From NCBI RefSeq assembly GCF_001278075.1, contig NZ_CP011340.1, forward strand, positions 5,084,001 to 5,148,000: a DNA stretch of 64,000 nt. The letters run 5' to 3'. This DNA comes from Streptomyces pristinaespiralis (GTDB lineage: Bacteria; Actinomycetota; Actinomycetes; Streptomycetales; Streptomycetaceae). The notes under the pieces are model-generated. The model saw only the letters and a program-made list of their open reading frames with translations. It was not told where the DNA came from and did no database searches. Shown here one piece after another: positions 8,480 to 17,761 of this stretch. A program made the position numbers and the translations under genes. Position 1 is the first letter of the stretch. Each line of letters opens with the position of its first letter.

Positions 8480-9334
8480 GTGACTGGAACGCTGGTACTC
8501 GCAGGGACGCCCATCGGTGATGTCGCGGACGCGCCGCCCCGGCTCGCCGCCGAACTGGAGGGCGCCGACGTCGTCGCCGCCGAGGACACCCGGCGCCTGC
8601 GCCGGCTGACGCAGGCCCTCGGCGTGCACACCCGGGGCAGGGTCGTCTCCTACTTCGAGGGCAACGAGGCGGCTCGTACGCCGGAGCTGGTGGAGGCACT
8701 GGCCGGCGGTGCGCGGGTGCTGCTCGTCACCGACGCGGGCATGCCTTCCGTCTCCGACCCCGGATACCGGCTGGTCGCCGCCGCGGTGGAGAAGGACATC
8801 AAGGTCACCGCCGTACCGGGGCCGTCCGCCGTGCTGACCGCCCTCGCGCTGTCGGGGCTCCCCGTGGACCGCTTCTGCTTCGAGGGTTTCCTGCCCCGCA
8901 AGGCGGGCGAGCGGCTCGGCAGGCTCCGCGAGGTGCAGGGCGAGCGCCGCACGCTCGTCTACTTCGAGGCCCCGCACCGCCTCGACGACACGCTCGCCGC
9001 CATGGCGGAGGTCTTCGGAGAGGGCCGCAGGGCCGCCGTCTGCCGGGAGCTGACCAAGACCTACGAGGAAGTGAAGCGCGGCGGCCTCGGCGAGCTGGCG
9101 GCCTGGGCGGCGGAAGGCGTCCGCGGTGAGATCACCGTCGTCGTCGAGGGCGCTCCCGAGTCCGGGCCCGAGGAACTCGGCGCGGAGGAACTGGTGCGCA
9201 GGGTCCAGGTGCGGGAGGAGGCGGGGGAGCGGCGCAAGGAGGCCATCGCGGCGGTCGCCGCGGAGGCGGGACTTCCCAAGCGGGAGGTCTTCGACGCGGT
9301 CGTCGCGGCGAAGAACGCGACTCGGCCCGCGTAG
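8480..9334 (+). CDS. rsmI: 16S rRNA (cytidine-1402-2'-O)-methyltransferase RsmI
   Basis: The 284-residue SAM-dependent enzyme methylates the ribose of C1402 in the ribosomal P site. The N-terminal AGTPIGD motif and EDTRRLRRL block identify the tetrapyrrole-methylase-fold RsmI family, and the length fits. I chose GTG at 8480 because GGGAGG at 8465-8470 is correctly spaced; the ATG at 8471 directly touches that site. Its partner on the same nucleotide, rsmH, is not in this window. The C-terminal helical tail ends KREVFDAVVAAKNA. Confidence 0.95.
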   Translation: MTGTLVLAGTPIGDVADAPPRLAAELEGADVVAAEDTRRLRRLTQALGVHTRGRVVSYFEGNEAARTPELVEALAGGARVLLVTDAGMPSVSDPGYRLVAAAVEKDIKVTAVPGPSAVLTALALSGLPVDRFCFEGFLPRKAGERLGRLREVQGERRTLVYFEAPHRLDDTLAAMAEVFGEGRRAAVCRELTKTYEEVKRGGLGELAAWAAEGVRGEITVVVEGAPESGPEELGAEELVRRVQVREEAGERRKEAIAAVAAEAGLPKREVFDAVVAAKNATRPA

Positions 9335-9489
9335 GCGGAGGATAAAGGTCTATCGTGAAAAGCAAAGCGCAGACCGTGTCCTGACCGCTTTTCTGTATGG
9401 AAAATCCCAAGACCGCTCAATCGATCGACAGGCGCTGGTGCGCTCCCGCCGGAAAAGGCGTCCACTGGAACAGGTGGAGAGGAGCTGGC

Positions 9490-9993
9490 ATGAGTGAGAC
9501 CACAGGACCCGCGAAGGTGCACGAGGAGTATTCCTTCGCGTGCATGCGTTGCGGGCACGGCTGGGAGCAGTCCTACGACATCGAGCACCATGTCGATCCG
9601 TCGGGTGAGCAATTCGTCGTCTACAAGTCGGACGGCCGACGGGTCCCGTCGCCGCTGTCCAGCCCGACGTGCGTCAACTGCGGCGGTCACGTCGTACGGA
9701 TCATGCGGGCGGGGCGGGTCTCCACGGTGCAGAACCTGATGGGACTGGCCGGCACCGGTTCCACCACGGCGGCCGCCGTGCCGGTGTCCCCGGCGGGGCC
9801 GCCGGCGGCCGAGGAAGTGCCCGATCCCCGGGCGGACCGGTCCGCCGGCCGGGCCACCGCCTCCGCGCCGCCGCCCTCCGGGTCGACGGCGGAGGGGCCC
9901 GCCGCGGAAGGCGGGACGGATGAGGCGGCCGCGCCCGCGGCGCACCACTGGCACCTCTCCGACCTGCTGCGCCCCTTCCACCACCGGAAGTGA
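9490..9993 (+). CDS. Zinc-ribbon protein of unknown function
   Basis: The 167-residue product has an N-terminal zinc ribbon made of CMRC (residues 18-21) and CVNC (about 60-63), flanked by conserved-looking HGWEQSYDIEHH and a VPSPLSSPTC segment. The second half is a low-complexity Ala/Pro linker ending in a short amphipathic HHWHLSDLLRPFHH tail. The ATG at 9490 has GGAG 5 nt upstream. The 155-nt gap before it is AT-rich for this genome and probably holds a promoter. I do not recognise a characterised family; such ribbons bind nucleic acids or proteins. Confidence 0.75.
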   Translation: MSETTGPAKVHEEYSFACMRCGHGWEQSYDIEHHVDPSGEQFVVYKSDGRRVPSPLSSPTCVNCGGHVVRIMRAGRVSTVQNLMGLAGTGSTTAAAVPVSPAGPPAAEEVPDPRADRSAGRATASAPPPSGSTAEGPAAEGGTDEAAAPAAHHWHLSDLLRPFHHRK

Positions 9994-10013
9994 GCCACCG
10001 GGCGCGGGTTCCG

Positions 10014-10019
10014 TAGGAT
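10014..10019 (+). promoter_or_regulatory. -10 box for leaderless tatD transcript
   Basis: TAGGAT lies 7 nt before the tatD ATG, with no Shine-Dalgarno sequence between. Confidence 0.55.
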
Positions 10020-10026
10020 CGCGCCC

Positions 10027-10896
10027 ATGAGTTCGAAATCCGCACCGCCGCCGCTGCCCGAACCGCTCGGTGTCGCGGTCGCCGATTCGCACACCCACCT
10101 GGACATGCAGGAAGGCACCGTCGAGGAGGCCCTCGCCAGGGCCGCCGCGGTCGGCGTGACGACCGTCGTCCAGGTGGGCTGCGACATCAAGGGCTCCCAG
10201 TGGGCCGCGGAGACCGCCGCCGCGCACCGCGAGGTCCACGCCGCCGTCGCCCTGCACCCCAACGAGGCGCCCCGGATCGTGCTCGGGGACCCCGACGGCT
10301 GGTCGCGGCAGGGGGCACGGGAAGCGGGCGGGTACGCGGCGCTCGACGACGCTCTCGCCGAGATCGACCGGCTGGCCGCCCTCGACGTGGTCAAGGCCGT
10401 CGGCGAGACCGGACTCGACCGCTTCCGCACCGGCCCCGAGGGAATCGCCGCACAGGAAAGGTCGTTCCGGGCGCATATCGAGATCGCGAAACGCCATGAC
10501 AAGGCGCTCGTCATTCACGATCGCGAGGCGCACGCGGATGTGCTGCGCATCCTGGCGGAGGAAGGCGCGCCGGAACGCACGGTCTTCCACTGCTATTCGG
10601 GCGACGCGGAAATGGCCGAAGTCTGCGCGGCCGCCGGTTACTTCATGTCCTTCGCCGGCAATGTGACCTTCAAGAACGCGCAGCCGCTGCGCGACGCGCT
10701 CGCCGTCGCACCCGCCGATCTCGTGCTGGTCGAGACGGACGCTCCCTTCCTCACCCCCGCGCCGTACCGCGGACGGCCCAACGCCCCCTATCTGATTCCG
10801 GTCACGCTCCGGGCCATGGCGCAGGTCAGGGGCACGGACGAGGACACGCTGGCGGCGGCGATCGCGGCCAATACCGCCCGGGCGTTCGGCTACTGA
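10027..10896 (+). CDS. tatD: TatD-family metal-dependent DNase
   Basis: The 289-residue TIM-barrel hydrolase has the metal ligands H22 and H24 in DSHTHLD, a glutamate in the VGETGLD block, histidines in LVIHDREAH and FHCYSG, and the terminal aspartate in ETDAPFL. TatD enzymes act as 3'-5' exonucleases on DNA and RNA and may serve in repair. The family insertion between the first strand and the glutamate is longer than in E. coli TatD. The mRNA appears leaderless. The rpfB-rsmA-ispE group follows on the same strand. Confidence 0.93.
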   Translation: MSSKSAPPPLPEPLGVAVADSHTHLDMQEGTVEEALARAAAVGVTTVVQVGCDIKGSQWAAETAAAHREVHAAVALHPNEAPRIVLGDPDGWSRQGAREAGGYAALDDALAEIDRLAALDVVKAVGETGLDRFRTGPEGIAAQERSFRAHIEIAKRHDKALVIHDREAHADVLRILAEEGAPERTVFHCYSGDAEMAEVCAAAGYFMSFAGNVTFKNAQPLRDALAVAPADLVLVETDAPFLTPAPYRGRPNAPYLIPVTLRAMAQVRGTDEDTLAAAIAANTARAFGY

Positions 10897-10945
10897 CCCG
10901 ATCCGGGCGACCTCACGCCTCGGCACTCGGAGTGACCGAGTCGCT

Positions 10946-10974
10946 TTGGAGAGTGACGATCGCTCCGCTACTGT
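10946..10974 (+). promoter_or_regulatory. Candidate sigma-70-type promoter for rpfB
   Basis: TTGGAG (10946-10951) and TACTGT (10969-10974) are 17 bases apart, a good match to the vegetative HrdB pattern. The predicted leader is only about 30 nt, too short for the c-di-AMP riboswitch known upstream of some other Streptomyces cell-wall hydrolase genes. Confidence 0.55.
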
Positions 10975-11011
10975 CCGGTGCCACTTGGCTGACCGGACCT
11001 TACGGAGCGTC

Positions 11012-12532
11012 GTGAGCGTGAGTAATTCGCAGGGCAGTCACCGTGCGGCGCGCGGCTCACGCCGTGCCGGTGGCCGGTCCACGGCACAGGCGGGCGCCGA
11101 CCGGGCCACCGTGCCGGCACCCGCCGTGCCGCCGTACGGCAGCGCGCCGCCGCCGACGGTCGTGGACGCCCGGGGTGCGGCGCCCCGCACCGCGGTGTAC
11201 GCGCCGACCCTGCCGTACGTGGACCGCGGGGCGCCGACCCTCGTGGACCTGGACGCGGGCACGGCCCCTGGCACGGCCACGGCGGGCGCGGTCCCGCCGC
11301 ACCGCCGGGCGGCCGTGGCGCAGGCGCCCACCCTGCCGTACGTGGACCTCCGGGACGCGGGCGGCGTCGGGGCCGAGGAGCCGGAGCGGCGCTCCCAGGC
11401 ACGCCGCGGCGGCTCCCGGCGGCGCAGACCCACCGAGCGGCCGGACACCCTGCGTCGGCTCGTCCCGCAGGCGCTCGTCGTCGCCTTCCTCGCCGGCGGG
11501 ACGTCCGCGTTCGTGGCCGACGACAAGGCGGTCCGGCTCACCGTCGACGGGGTACCGCGGACCCTGCACACCTTCGCCGACGACGTACGCGAACTCCTCG
11601 AGGACCAGGGCCTCGACCTGCGCGCCCACGACGTCGTCGCGCCCGGCCCCGCAGCGGACCTCGACAGCGGCGACGAGATCACCGTCCGCCACGGCAGGCC
11701 ACTGAGGCTCACCCTCGACGGTCGCCCCGTCCGGGTGTGGACCACGGCCACCACCGTCGAGGCGGCCCTGCGGGAACTGGGCGTGCGCGCGGAGGGCGCG
11801 TACATCTCCGTGCCGCGTTCCGCGCGGATCCCGAGGGCCGGCCTGGCGCTGGACGTGCGCACCGAGAGGGCTGTCACGTTCATGGCCGACGGGCGCGAGC
11901 GCACCATCCGCACCAATGCCGCCACCGTGGGCGAGGCCCTCGCCGAGGCGGGGATCGCGCTGCGCGGCCAGGACACCACCTCCATGGCGCCCGGCAGCTT
12001 CCCCCGTGACGGGCAGACCGTCACGGTCACGAGGATCAGCGGCGGCCGCGAGGTACGCGAGGAGCCGATCGCCTACACCGTCGAGAAGACCCTGGACCCC
12101 GAGCTCTTCACGGGCACCGAGGTCGTCGTACGGCAGGGACGGCCGGGCGTGCGCCGGGTCACCTACGCGCTGCGGACCGTCGACGGCGTACGCCAGAAGC
12201 CGCGGCGGACCGGCGCGGACGTCGTGCGCGCACCCGTCACCGAGCAGGTGAAGGTCGGCACCCGGCAGCCGCCGTCCTCGGTACGCGGGGCGGACGACCT
12301 GAACTGGGCGGCGCTCGCCGAGTGCGAGTCGGGCGGCCGGCCGGGCGCCGTCGACCCCTCCGGCACCTACGGAGGGCTGTACCAGTTCGACACCGCGACC
12401 TGGCGCTCCCTCGGCGGCACCGGGCGCCCGCAGGACGCGCCCGCGGAGGAACAGACGTACCGGGCGAAGAAGCTCTATGTGCAGCGGGGGGCGAGTCCGT
12501 GGCCGCACTGCGGCCGTAGGCTGTATCGGTGA
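11012..12532 (+). CDS. rpfB: Resuscitation-promoting factor RpfB-type muralytic transglycosylase
   Basis: This 506-residue protein should cleave peptidoglycan outside the cell and promote exit from dormancy. A charged N-terminal cytoplasmic-like region carries three [12 protein letters not shown] repeats (about residues 65-115); a hydrophobic segment near residue 155 anchors or exports it; then come three ubiquitin-like DUF348 domains (about 170-345), a G5 domain (about 348-425) and the lysozyme-like Rpf catalytic domain, with the catalytic glutamate in the LAECESGG block and [15 protein letters not shown] at 11012 or 11018 are both possible after GGAG at 11004-11007. The stop overlaps rsmA, an association conserved across actinobacteria. 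Confidence 0.93.
   Translation: MSVSNSQGSHRAARGSRRAGGRSTAQAGADRATVPAPAVPPYGSAPPPTVVDARGAAPRTAVYAPTLPYVDRGAPTLVDLDAGTAPGTATAGAVPPHRRAAVAQAPTLPYVDLRDAGGVGAEEPERRSQARRGGSRRRRPTERPDTLRRLVPQALVVAFLAGGTSAFVADDKAVRLTVDGVPRTLHTFADDVRELLEDQGLDLRAHDVVAPGPAADLDSGDEITVRHGRPLRLTLDGRPVRVWTTATTVEAALRELGVRAEGAYISVPRSARIPRAGLALDVRTERAVTFMADGRERTIRTNAATVGEALAEAGIALRGQDTTSMAPGSFPRDGQTVTVTRISGGREVREEPIAYTVEKTLDPELFTGTEVVVRQGRPGVRRVTYALRTVDGVRQKPRRTGADVVRAPVTEQVKVGTRQPPSSVRGADDLNWAALAECESGGRPGAVDPSGTYGGLYQFDTATWRSLGGTGRPQDAPAEEQTYRAKKLYVQRGASPWPHCGRRLYR
12517..12522 (+). promoter_or_regulatory. -10 box for leaderless rsmA transcript
   Basis: TAGGCT inside the last codons of rpfB lies 6 nt before the GTG of rsmA, allowing transcription independent of rpfB. 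Confidence 0.5.
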
Positions 12533-13389
12533 GCACCACTGATCCCGACGCACTCCTCGGCCCCGCCGACATCCGCGAACTGGCCGCCGCGCTGGGCGTA
12601 CGCCCCACCAAACAGCGTGGCCAGAACTTCGTCATCGACGCCAACACGGTCCGCAGGATCGTGCGCACGGCCGAGGTGAAGCCCGACGACGTGGTCGTCG
12701 AGATCGGCCCCGGACTCGGTTCGCTGACCCTCGGGCTGCTGGAGGCCGCCGACCGGGTCGTGGCCGTGGAGATCGACGACGTGCTCGCCGGCGCGCTGCC
12801 CGCGACGGTCGCCGCGCGCCTGCCCGACCGGGCCTCGCGCTTCTCGCTGGTGCACTCGGACGCGATGCACGTGCAGGAGCTCCCCGGGCCGCCGCCGACC
12901 GCGCTCGTCGCGAACCTGCCGTACAACGTCGCCGTGCCGGTCCTGCTGCACATGCTCGACCGCTTCCCGTCGATCGAGCGGACCCTCGTCATGGTCCAGG
13001 CCGAGGTCGCCGACCGGCTGGCCGCCGGACCCGGGAACAAGGTGTACGGCGTGCCCTCGGTGAAGGCCAACTGGTACTCCGAGGTCAAGCGGGCCGGGTC
13101 GATCGGCCGCAACGTCTTCTGGCCCGCGCCCAACGTGGACTCCGGCCTCGTCTCCCTGGTGCGGCGGACTTCGCCCGTGGCGACGACGGCCTCCAGGGCG
13201 GAGGTCTTCGCGGTCGTCGACGCAGCCTTCGCCCAGCGCCGCAAGACGCTGCGCGCCGCGCTCGCCGGCTGGGCCGGATCACCGGCCGCGGCGGAAGCGG
13301 CCCTGGTCGCGGCGGGTGTGTCGCCGCAGGCGCGGGGCGAGTCGCTGACGGTGGAGGAGTTCGCGCGGATCGCGGAGGCGAAGAAGTGA
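12529..13389 (+). CDS. rsmA: 16S rRNA dimethyladenosine transferase RsmA (KsgA)
   Basis: The 286-residue enzyme dimethylates A1518 and A1519 of 16S rRNA. The SAM-binding [12 protein letters not shown] block is at residues 56-67, the catalytic NLPY at 129-132, and the C-terminal winged-helix-like part carries [12 protein letters not shown] at 12529 overlaps the rpfB stop (GTGA). The stop is overlapped in turn by ispE, giving an rpfB-rsmA-ispE operon. Loss of this enzyme causes kasugamycin resistance in bacteria. Confidence 0.97.
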   Translation: MSTTDPDALLGPADIRELAAALGVRPTKQRGQNFVIDANTVRRIVRTAEVKPDDVVVEIGPGLGSLTLGLLEAADRVVAVEIDDVLAGALPATVAARLPDRASRFSLVHSDAMHVQELPGPPPTALVANLPYNVAVPVLLHMLDRFPSIERTLVMVQAEVADRLAAGPGNKVYGVPSVKANWYSEVKRAGSIGRNVFWPAPNVDSGLVSLVRRTSPVATTASRAEVFAVVDAAFAQRRKTLRAALAGWAGSPAAAEAALVAAGVSPQARGESLTVEEFARIAEAKK

Positions 13390-14285
13390 GCGTCACGGTA
13401 CGGGTGCCGGCCAAGGTCAACGTCCAGCTGGCGGTCGGCGGGGCGCGCCCCGACGGCTTCCACGACCTGGCCAACGTCTTCCTGGCGGTCGGCCTCCACG
13501 ACGAGGTGACGGTGCGGCCTGCGCCCTCGCTGACCCTCACCTGCTCCGGCCCGGACGCCGGGCAGGTGCCCCTGGACCGCACGAACCTGGCCGCGCGGGC
13601 CGCGGAACTGCTGGCGGCCCGCCACGGCATCTCGCCCGACGTCCACATCCACATCGACAAGGACATCCCCGTCGCCGGCGGCATGGCGGGCGGCAGCGCG
13701 GACGGCGCGGGCGCGCTGCTCGCGTGCGACGCGCTGTGGGGCCTCGGCTCGTCCCGTGAGGAACTGCTCTCCATCTGCGCCGAGTTGGGCTCCGACGTGC
13801 CGTTCAGCCTGGTGGGCGGTGCGGCGCTCGGCACCGGGCGCGGCGAGCGGCTGACCGAGCTCGAGGTCGGCGGCAGCTTCTCGTGGGTCTTCGCGGTCGC
13901 GGACGGCGGGCTCTCGACGCCCGCGGTCTACGGGGAGTTCGACCGGCTGAACGAGGGCGTGAGCGTGCCGGACCCGGTCGCCTCACCGCCGCTGCTGGAC
14001 GCGCTGCGCACGGGCGACGTCCTCGCGCTGGCGGACGCCGTCTCGAACGACCTCCAGCCCGCGGCCCTGTCCCTGCGGCCGTCCCTCGCGGACACGCTGG
14101 CCGTGGGCACCGCCGCGGGGGCGCTCGCCGCACTCGTCTCGGGCTCGGGCCCGACGACGGCGTTCCTCGTCAAGGACGAGGACGCGGCGGAGACGGTGGC
14201 GTCGGCGCTGCGCGCGTCGGGCACGTGCCGGGCCGCGCGGGTGGCGGGGGCGCCGGCGGTGGGGGCGAGGGTCGTCGCGGGTTGA
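13386..14285 (+). CDS. ispE: 4-diphosphocytidyl-2-C-methyl-D-erythritol kinase (IspE)
   Basis: The 299-residue GHMP kinase phosphorylates the 2-hydroxyl of CDP-methylerythritol in the non-mevalonate isoprenoid pathway. The N-terminal VPAKVNVQL carries K10 and N12, the ATP loop [16 protein letters not shown] spans residues 95-110, and the third GHMP motif is in [16 protein letters not shown] at 13386 overlaps the rsmA stop by four bases. Confidence 0.97.
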   Translation: MSVTVRVPAKVNVQLAVGGARPDGFHDLANVFLAVGLHDEVTVRPAPSLTLTCSGPDAGQVPLDRTNLAARAAELLAARHGISPDVHIHIDKDIPVAGGMAGGSADGAGALLACDALWGLGSSREELLSICAELGSDVPFSLVGGAALGTGRGERLTELEVGGSFSWVFAVADGGLSTPAVYGEFDRLNEGVSVPDPVASPPLLDALRTGDVLALADAVSNDLQPAALSLRPSLADTLAVGTAAGALAALVSGSGPTTAFLVKDEDAAETVASALRASGTCRAARVAGAPAVGARVVAG

Positions 14286-14313
14286 GCGGAGGCGGGTTGC
14301 GCCTTGGGCGGGC

Positions 14314-14390
14314 TTTTCCCCTACCCGTCCCTTCCCGAAACCGGGGGCTCCGCCCCCGGATCCCCGCGCCTCGAACGCCGGCGAGGCCGG
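14314..14390. repeat. Streptomyces-type intergenic palindromic repeat
   Basis: The stretch starts with TTTTCCCCTACCC, contains the hairpin CCGGGGGC-TCC-GCCCCCGG at 14341-14359 and ends in a CGCCTCGAACGCCGGCG segment. I recognise this arrangement as a very common dispersed intergenic element of Streptomyces genomes. It follows ispE and may double as its terminator. The region 14286-14506 holds no gene. Confidence 0.75.
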
Positions 14391-14506
14391 AGTGGCCGGG
14401 CAACGTCAGCCCGCCGCAGGCGGACACGTGTGCGCCCGCGTACTCACCGCCCGCCTGAGTACGAGCGCTCTCCCGCCAGGCCCCGCCGCCCCGGCACCGT
14501 ACCCCC

Positions 14507-15820
14507 ATGGGATTCAGCGCTCGTGAGCTCGCCGCCGCCACCCCCGGCAGCAGGGACAGGTACATCGATCTGCTGCGGGTCGCCTCGCTGGCGACCGTCG
14601 TCGCCGGGCACTGGCTCATGGCGGCGGTCACCGACGACGGCATCGGGAACCTTCTCGCCGTCGTGCCCGAACTCCAGCTGCTCACCTGGGCCCTCCAGGT
14701 CATGCCGGTGTTCTTCTTCGTCGGCGGCTTCTCGCACGCCCTGTCCTACCGGTCGCTCCGGCGCCGGCATCCGGACCGGTCCGTGTACTCGGTCTTTCTG
14801 CGCGGCCGCCTCCAGCGGCTCCTGCGGCCCACGATGGCGTTCGTCCTCGTCTGGGGCGCCGCAGCGCTCGTCGTGCAGTTGCTCGGCGGGGGCGGCGGGA
14901 TGACCGGGGTCGCGCTGCGGCTCGTGGCGCAGCCGCTGTGGTTCATCGGGATCTACCTCGCCATGGTCGCCTTCACCCCGCCGCTGCTGAAGCTGCACGA
15001 GCGGTTCGGCTGGGGCGCGTTCGGCGCGCTCCTCGGCGCGGCGGCGGCCGTGGACGTGCTCCGGTTCGCCGCCCATGTGCCCTTCGTCGAGTTCCTGAAC
15101 TTCGCCTTCGTCTGGCTCGCCGTCCACCAGCTCGGTTTCCTGCGCGCCGACGGGCGGATCCGGATGCCTGCCGCGCTCGCGGCGGCCGGTCTCGCCGGGG
15201 CCGCGGCGCTCGTCGCGTTCGGGCCGTATCCGCTGTCCATGGTCGGGATGCCCGGGGAGAAGATCTCGAACATGGCCCCGCCCACCCTCGCCCTGCTCTT
15301 CCACGGGCTGTGGCTGGTGGGCGCGGTCGAGCTGCTCAAGGGGCCGGGCGGACGGTTCGTGCGGCGGGCCCGCGTCTGGCGGGGCGTGGTGGCCGCCAAC
15401 GGGGTCGCCATGACCGCCTTCCTGTGGCACCTCACCGCCATGCTCGGCGTCTACGGGGCGATGATCGCCGCCGGTCTTCCGCTGCGGGCGCCGGCGTCGG
15501 CGGCCTGGTGGGCGCAGACACCGCTGCGCATCGCCGCCGCGGCCGGGCTGACCGCGCTGCTCGTCGCCGCGTTCCGCAGGTTCGAACGCCCCGTGCGGAG
15601 CGCCGTCACGCCGGTGCCGGGCACCGGGCCGATCGCCGCCGCGGGGATCACGCTCTGCCTGTTCGGCATCCTCGGACTGTCCATGGTCGGATTCGGCGGG
15701 CTGCTCGAGGGCAGGACGGCGATGCTGGTCGCGGTGCACGTCAGCGCCCCCGCCGCCGTCGCCATGGCGCTCGGCGGCTGGCTGCTGGTGGAACGGGCGG
15801 GACGGGGCAGCCGCGCCTGA
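14507..15820 (+). CDS. Acyltransferase 3 family membrane protein
   Basis: The 437-residue protein has about ten membrane segments and the N-terminal signature YIDLLRVASLATVVAGHW with H35, the histidine thought to take part in catalysis in the OafA/acyltransferase-3 family. A second conserved feature is the RRLLRP-like basic cluster in LQRLLRPTMAF. These enzymes O-acylate surface polysaccharides, antibiotics or lipids. ATG at 14507 starts the first helix correctly, though no ribosome-binding site is visible. It ends 43 nt before the ABC-F gene, separated by a promoter-like TAGGCT. Confidence 0.87.
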   Translation: MGFSARELAAATPGSRDRYIDLLRVASLATVVAGHWLMAAVTDDGIGNLLAVVPELQLLTWALQVMPVFFFVGGFSHALSYRSLRRRHPDRSVYSVFLRGRLQRLLRPTMAFVLVWGAAALVVQLLGGGGGMTGVALRLVAQPLWFIGIYLAMVAFTPPLLKLHERFGWGAFGALLGAAAAVDVLRFAAHVPFVEFLNFAFVWLAVHQLGFLRADGRIRMPAALAAAGLAGAAALVAFGPYPLSMVGMPGEKISNMAPPTLALLFHGLWLVGAVELLKGPGGRFVRRARVWRGVVAANGVAMTAFLWHLTAMLGVYGAMIAAGLPLRAPASAAWWAQTPLRIAAAAGLTALLVAAFRRFERPVRSAVTPVPGTGPIAAAGITLCLFGILGLSMVGFGGLLEGRTAMLVAVHVSAPAAVAMALGGWLLVERAGRGSRA

Positions 15821-15824
15821 CAAG

Positions 15825-15830
15825 TAGGCT
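15825..15830 (+). promoter_or_regulatory. -10 box for the ABC-F gene
   Basis: TAGGCT lies 33 nt before the ATG at 15864, predicting a short leader of about 27 nt that contains AGGAGA at 15855-15860. Confidence 0.45.
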
Positions 15831-15863
15831 GGGAGGTCGATCGTTCCCCCTGTCAGGAGAGAA

Positions 15864-17669
15864 ATGGCCGTCAACCTGGTCAATGTCGAGGCAGTCAGCA
15901 AGGTGTACGGAACACGCGCCCTGCTCGACGGGGTCTCCCTCGGCGTCTCGGAGGGGGACCGTATCGGCGTCGTCGGCCGCAACGGCGACGGGAAGACCAC
16001 CCTCATCCGGATGCTCGCCAAGCTCGAGGAGCCCGACACCGGCCGGGTCACCCAGAGCGGCGGTCTGCGGCTCGGCGTGCTGACGCAGCACGACTCGCTC
16101 GACCCGGAGGCGACCATCCGGCACGAGGTCATCGGGGACCTCGCCGACCACGAGTGGGCGGGCAACGCCAAGATCAGGGACGTGCTGACGGGGCTGTTCG
16201 ACGGGCTCGACCTGTCCGGCTTCCCGCAAGGGCTCGACACCGTCATCGGACCGCTGTCCGGCGGTGAGCGCCGCCGTATCGCGCTCGCCAAGCTGCTGAT
16301 CGCCGAGCAGGACCTGATCGTCCTCGACGAGCCGACCAACCACCTCGACGTCGAGGGCATCGCCTGGCTCGCCCGGCACCTCCGAACGCGCCGTTCCGCG
16401 CTCGTCTGCGTCACCCACGACCGCTGGTTCCTCGACCAGGTCTGCACCCGGATGTGGGACGTCCAGCGCGGCGACGTGTACGAGTACGAGGGCGGCTACT
16501 CCGACTACGTCTTCGCACGGGCCGAGCGGGAGCGGATCGCCGCGACCGAGGAGACCAAGCGGCAGAACCTGATGCGCAAGGAGCTGGCCTGGCTGCGGCG
16601 CGGCGCCCCCGCCCGTACGTCCAAGCCCCGCTACCGCATCGAGGCGGCGAACGAGCTGATCGCCGACGTGCCGCCGCCGCGTGACACGTCCGAGCTGATG
16701 AAGTTCGCCTCCGCCCGGCTCGGCAAGACGGTGTTCGACCTCGAGGACGTCACCGTCCAGGCCGGCCCCAAGGTGCTGCTGAAGCATCTGACCTGGCAGC
16801 TCGGCCCCGGCGACCGCATCGGTCTGGTCGGTGTCAACGGCGCCGGCAAGACGTCGCTGCTGCGCACGCTCGCCTCTGCGGCCTTCTCCGCAGGCGACGA
16901 GCAGCCCGTGGCGGGCCGGGTCACCGTCGGAAGGACCGTACGGCTCGCCTACCTCTCGCAGGACGTCACCGAACTGCCGCCCGCGCTGCGCGTGCTGGAG
17001 GCGGTCCAGCAGATCCGCGACCGGGTCGACCTCGGCAAGGGCCGGGAGATGACCGCGGGCCAGCTGTGCGAGCAGTTCGGCTTCGGCAAGGAGAAGCAGT
17101 GGACGCCCGTCGGCGACCTGTCGGGCGGCGAGCGGCGCCGGCTCCAGCTGTTGCGCCTGCTGATGGACGAGCCGAACGTCCTCTTCCTCGACGAGCCCAC
17201 CAACGACCTCGACATCGAGACCCTGACCCAGCTCGAGGACGTGCTCGACGGCTGGCCCGGCACGATGGTGGTCATCTCGCACGACCGGTTCTTCCTCGAG
17301 CGGACCACGGACCGCACGTTCGCGCTGCTCGGCGACGGCACGCTGCGGATGCTGCCGCGGGGTATCGACGAGTACCTGGAGCGCAGGGCGCGGATCGTCG
17401 AGGCCGCCGTGCCGGCGCCGCCGCCCGCCCAGGCCGGCGCCGTCAAGGAGAAGTCGGCGGCCGACACCCGCGCGGCGAAGAAGGAACTCCAGCGGATCGA
17501 GCGGCAGCTCGACAAGGTCTCCGACAAGGAGGCCAAGCTGCACGCCCAGATCGCCGATAACGCCACAGACTTCGGAAAGGTCGCCAAACTGGACGCGGAG
17601 CTTCGCGAACTGTCGGCCGAGCGCGAGGAGTTGGAGATGCGCTGGCTCGAACTGGCGGAAGACGCCTGA
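15864..17669 (+). CDS. ABC-F family ATPase
   Basis: The 601-residue soluble protein has two ABC cassettes and no membrane segments. The first cassette has Walker A GRNGDGKT (38-45), LSGGE and DEPTNHLD; the second has GVNGAGKT, LSGGERRR and DEPTNDLD. A Lys/Glu-rich coiled-coil tail (about 520-600) follows, as in Uup-type proteins. ABC-F proteins act on the ribosome, either as translation factors or as protection against exit-tunnel antibiotics. The Uup-like C-terminal coiled coil and ordinary core position favour a housekeeping role over dedicated resistance. Two hairpins follow the stop. Confidence 0.93.
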   Translation: MAVNLVNVEAVSKVYGTRALLDGVSLGVSEGDRIGVVGRNGDGKTTLIRMLAKLEEPDTGRVTQSGGLRLGVLTQHDSLDPEATIRHEVIGDLADHEWAGNAKIRDVLTGLFDGLDLSGFPQGLDTVIGPLSGGERRRIALAKLLIAEQDLIVLDEPTNHLDVEGIAWLARHLRTRRSALVCVTHDRWFLDQVCTRMWDVQRGDVYEYEGGYSDYVFARAERERIAATEETKRQNLMRKELAWLRRGAPARTSKPRYRIEAANELIADVPPPRDTSELMKFASARLGKTVFDLEDVTVQAGPKVLLKHLTWQLGPGDRIGLVGVNGAGKTSLLRTLASAAFSAGDEQPVAGRVTVGRTVRLAYLSQDVTELPPALRVLEAVQQIRDRVDLGKGREMTAGQLCEQFGFGKEKQWTPVGDLSGGERRRLQLLRLLMDEPNVLFLDEPTNDLDIETLTQLEDVLDGWPGTMVVISHDRFFLERTTDRTFALLGDGTLRMLPRGIDEYLERRARIVEAAVPAPPPAQAGAVKEKSAADTRAAKKELQRIERQLDKVSDKEAKLHAQIADNATDFGKVAKLDAELRELSAEREELEMRWLELAEDA

Positions 17670-17670
17670 C

Positions 17671-17690
17671 CGGGCGGCTCCGGCCGCCCG
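17671..17690 (+). terminator. Hairpin after the ABC-F gene
   Basis: An 8-bp perfect stem (CGGGCGGC with GCCGCCCG) and 4-base loop start two bases after the stop codon. Confidence 0.6.
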
Positions 17691-17731
17691 TAGTGAAGCC
17701 GTGCAGAGCGCGTAACAACCCCATCACGGCC

Positions 17732-17761
17732 CGGTCCTCCCTTGGGAACAGGGGAGGACCG
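17732..17761. terminator. Second hairpin downstream of ABC-F
   Basis: A perfect 10-bp stem (17732-17741 with 17752-17761) with a 10-base loop backs up the first hairpin. Confidence 0.55.

Noticed and set aside
10975..11011. Possible c-di-AMP (ydaO-type) riboswitch upstream of rpfB
   Set aside because: The predicted leader is only about 30 nt and the whole intergenic gap is 115 nt, far too short for that riboswitch.
15864..17669. Interpretation of the ABC-F gene as a dedicated antibiotic-resistance determinant
   Set aside because: No biosynthetic cluster or leader-peptide attenuator is nearby, and the Uup-like coiled-coil tail fits a housekeeping ABC-F protein.
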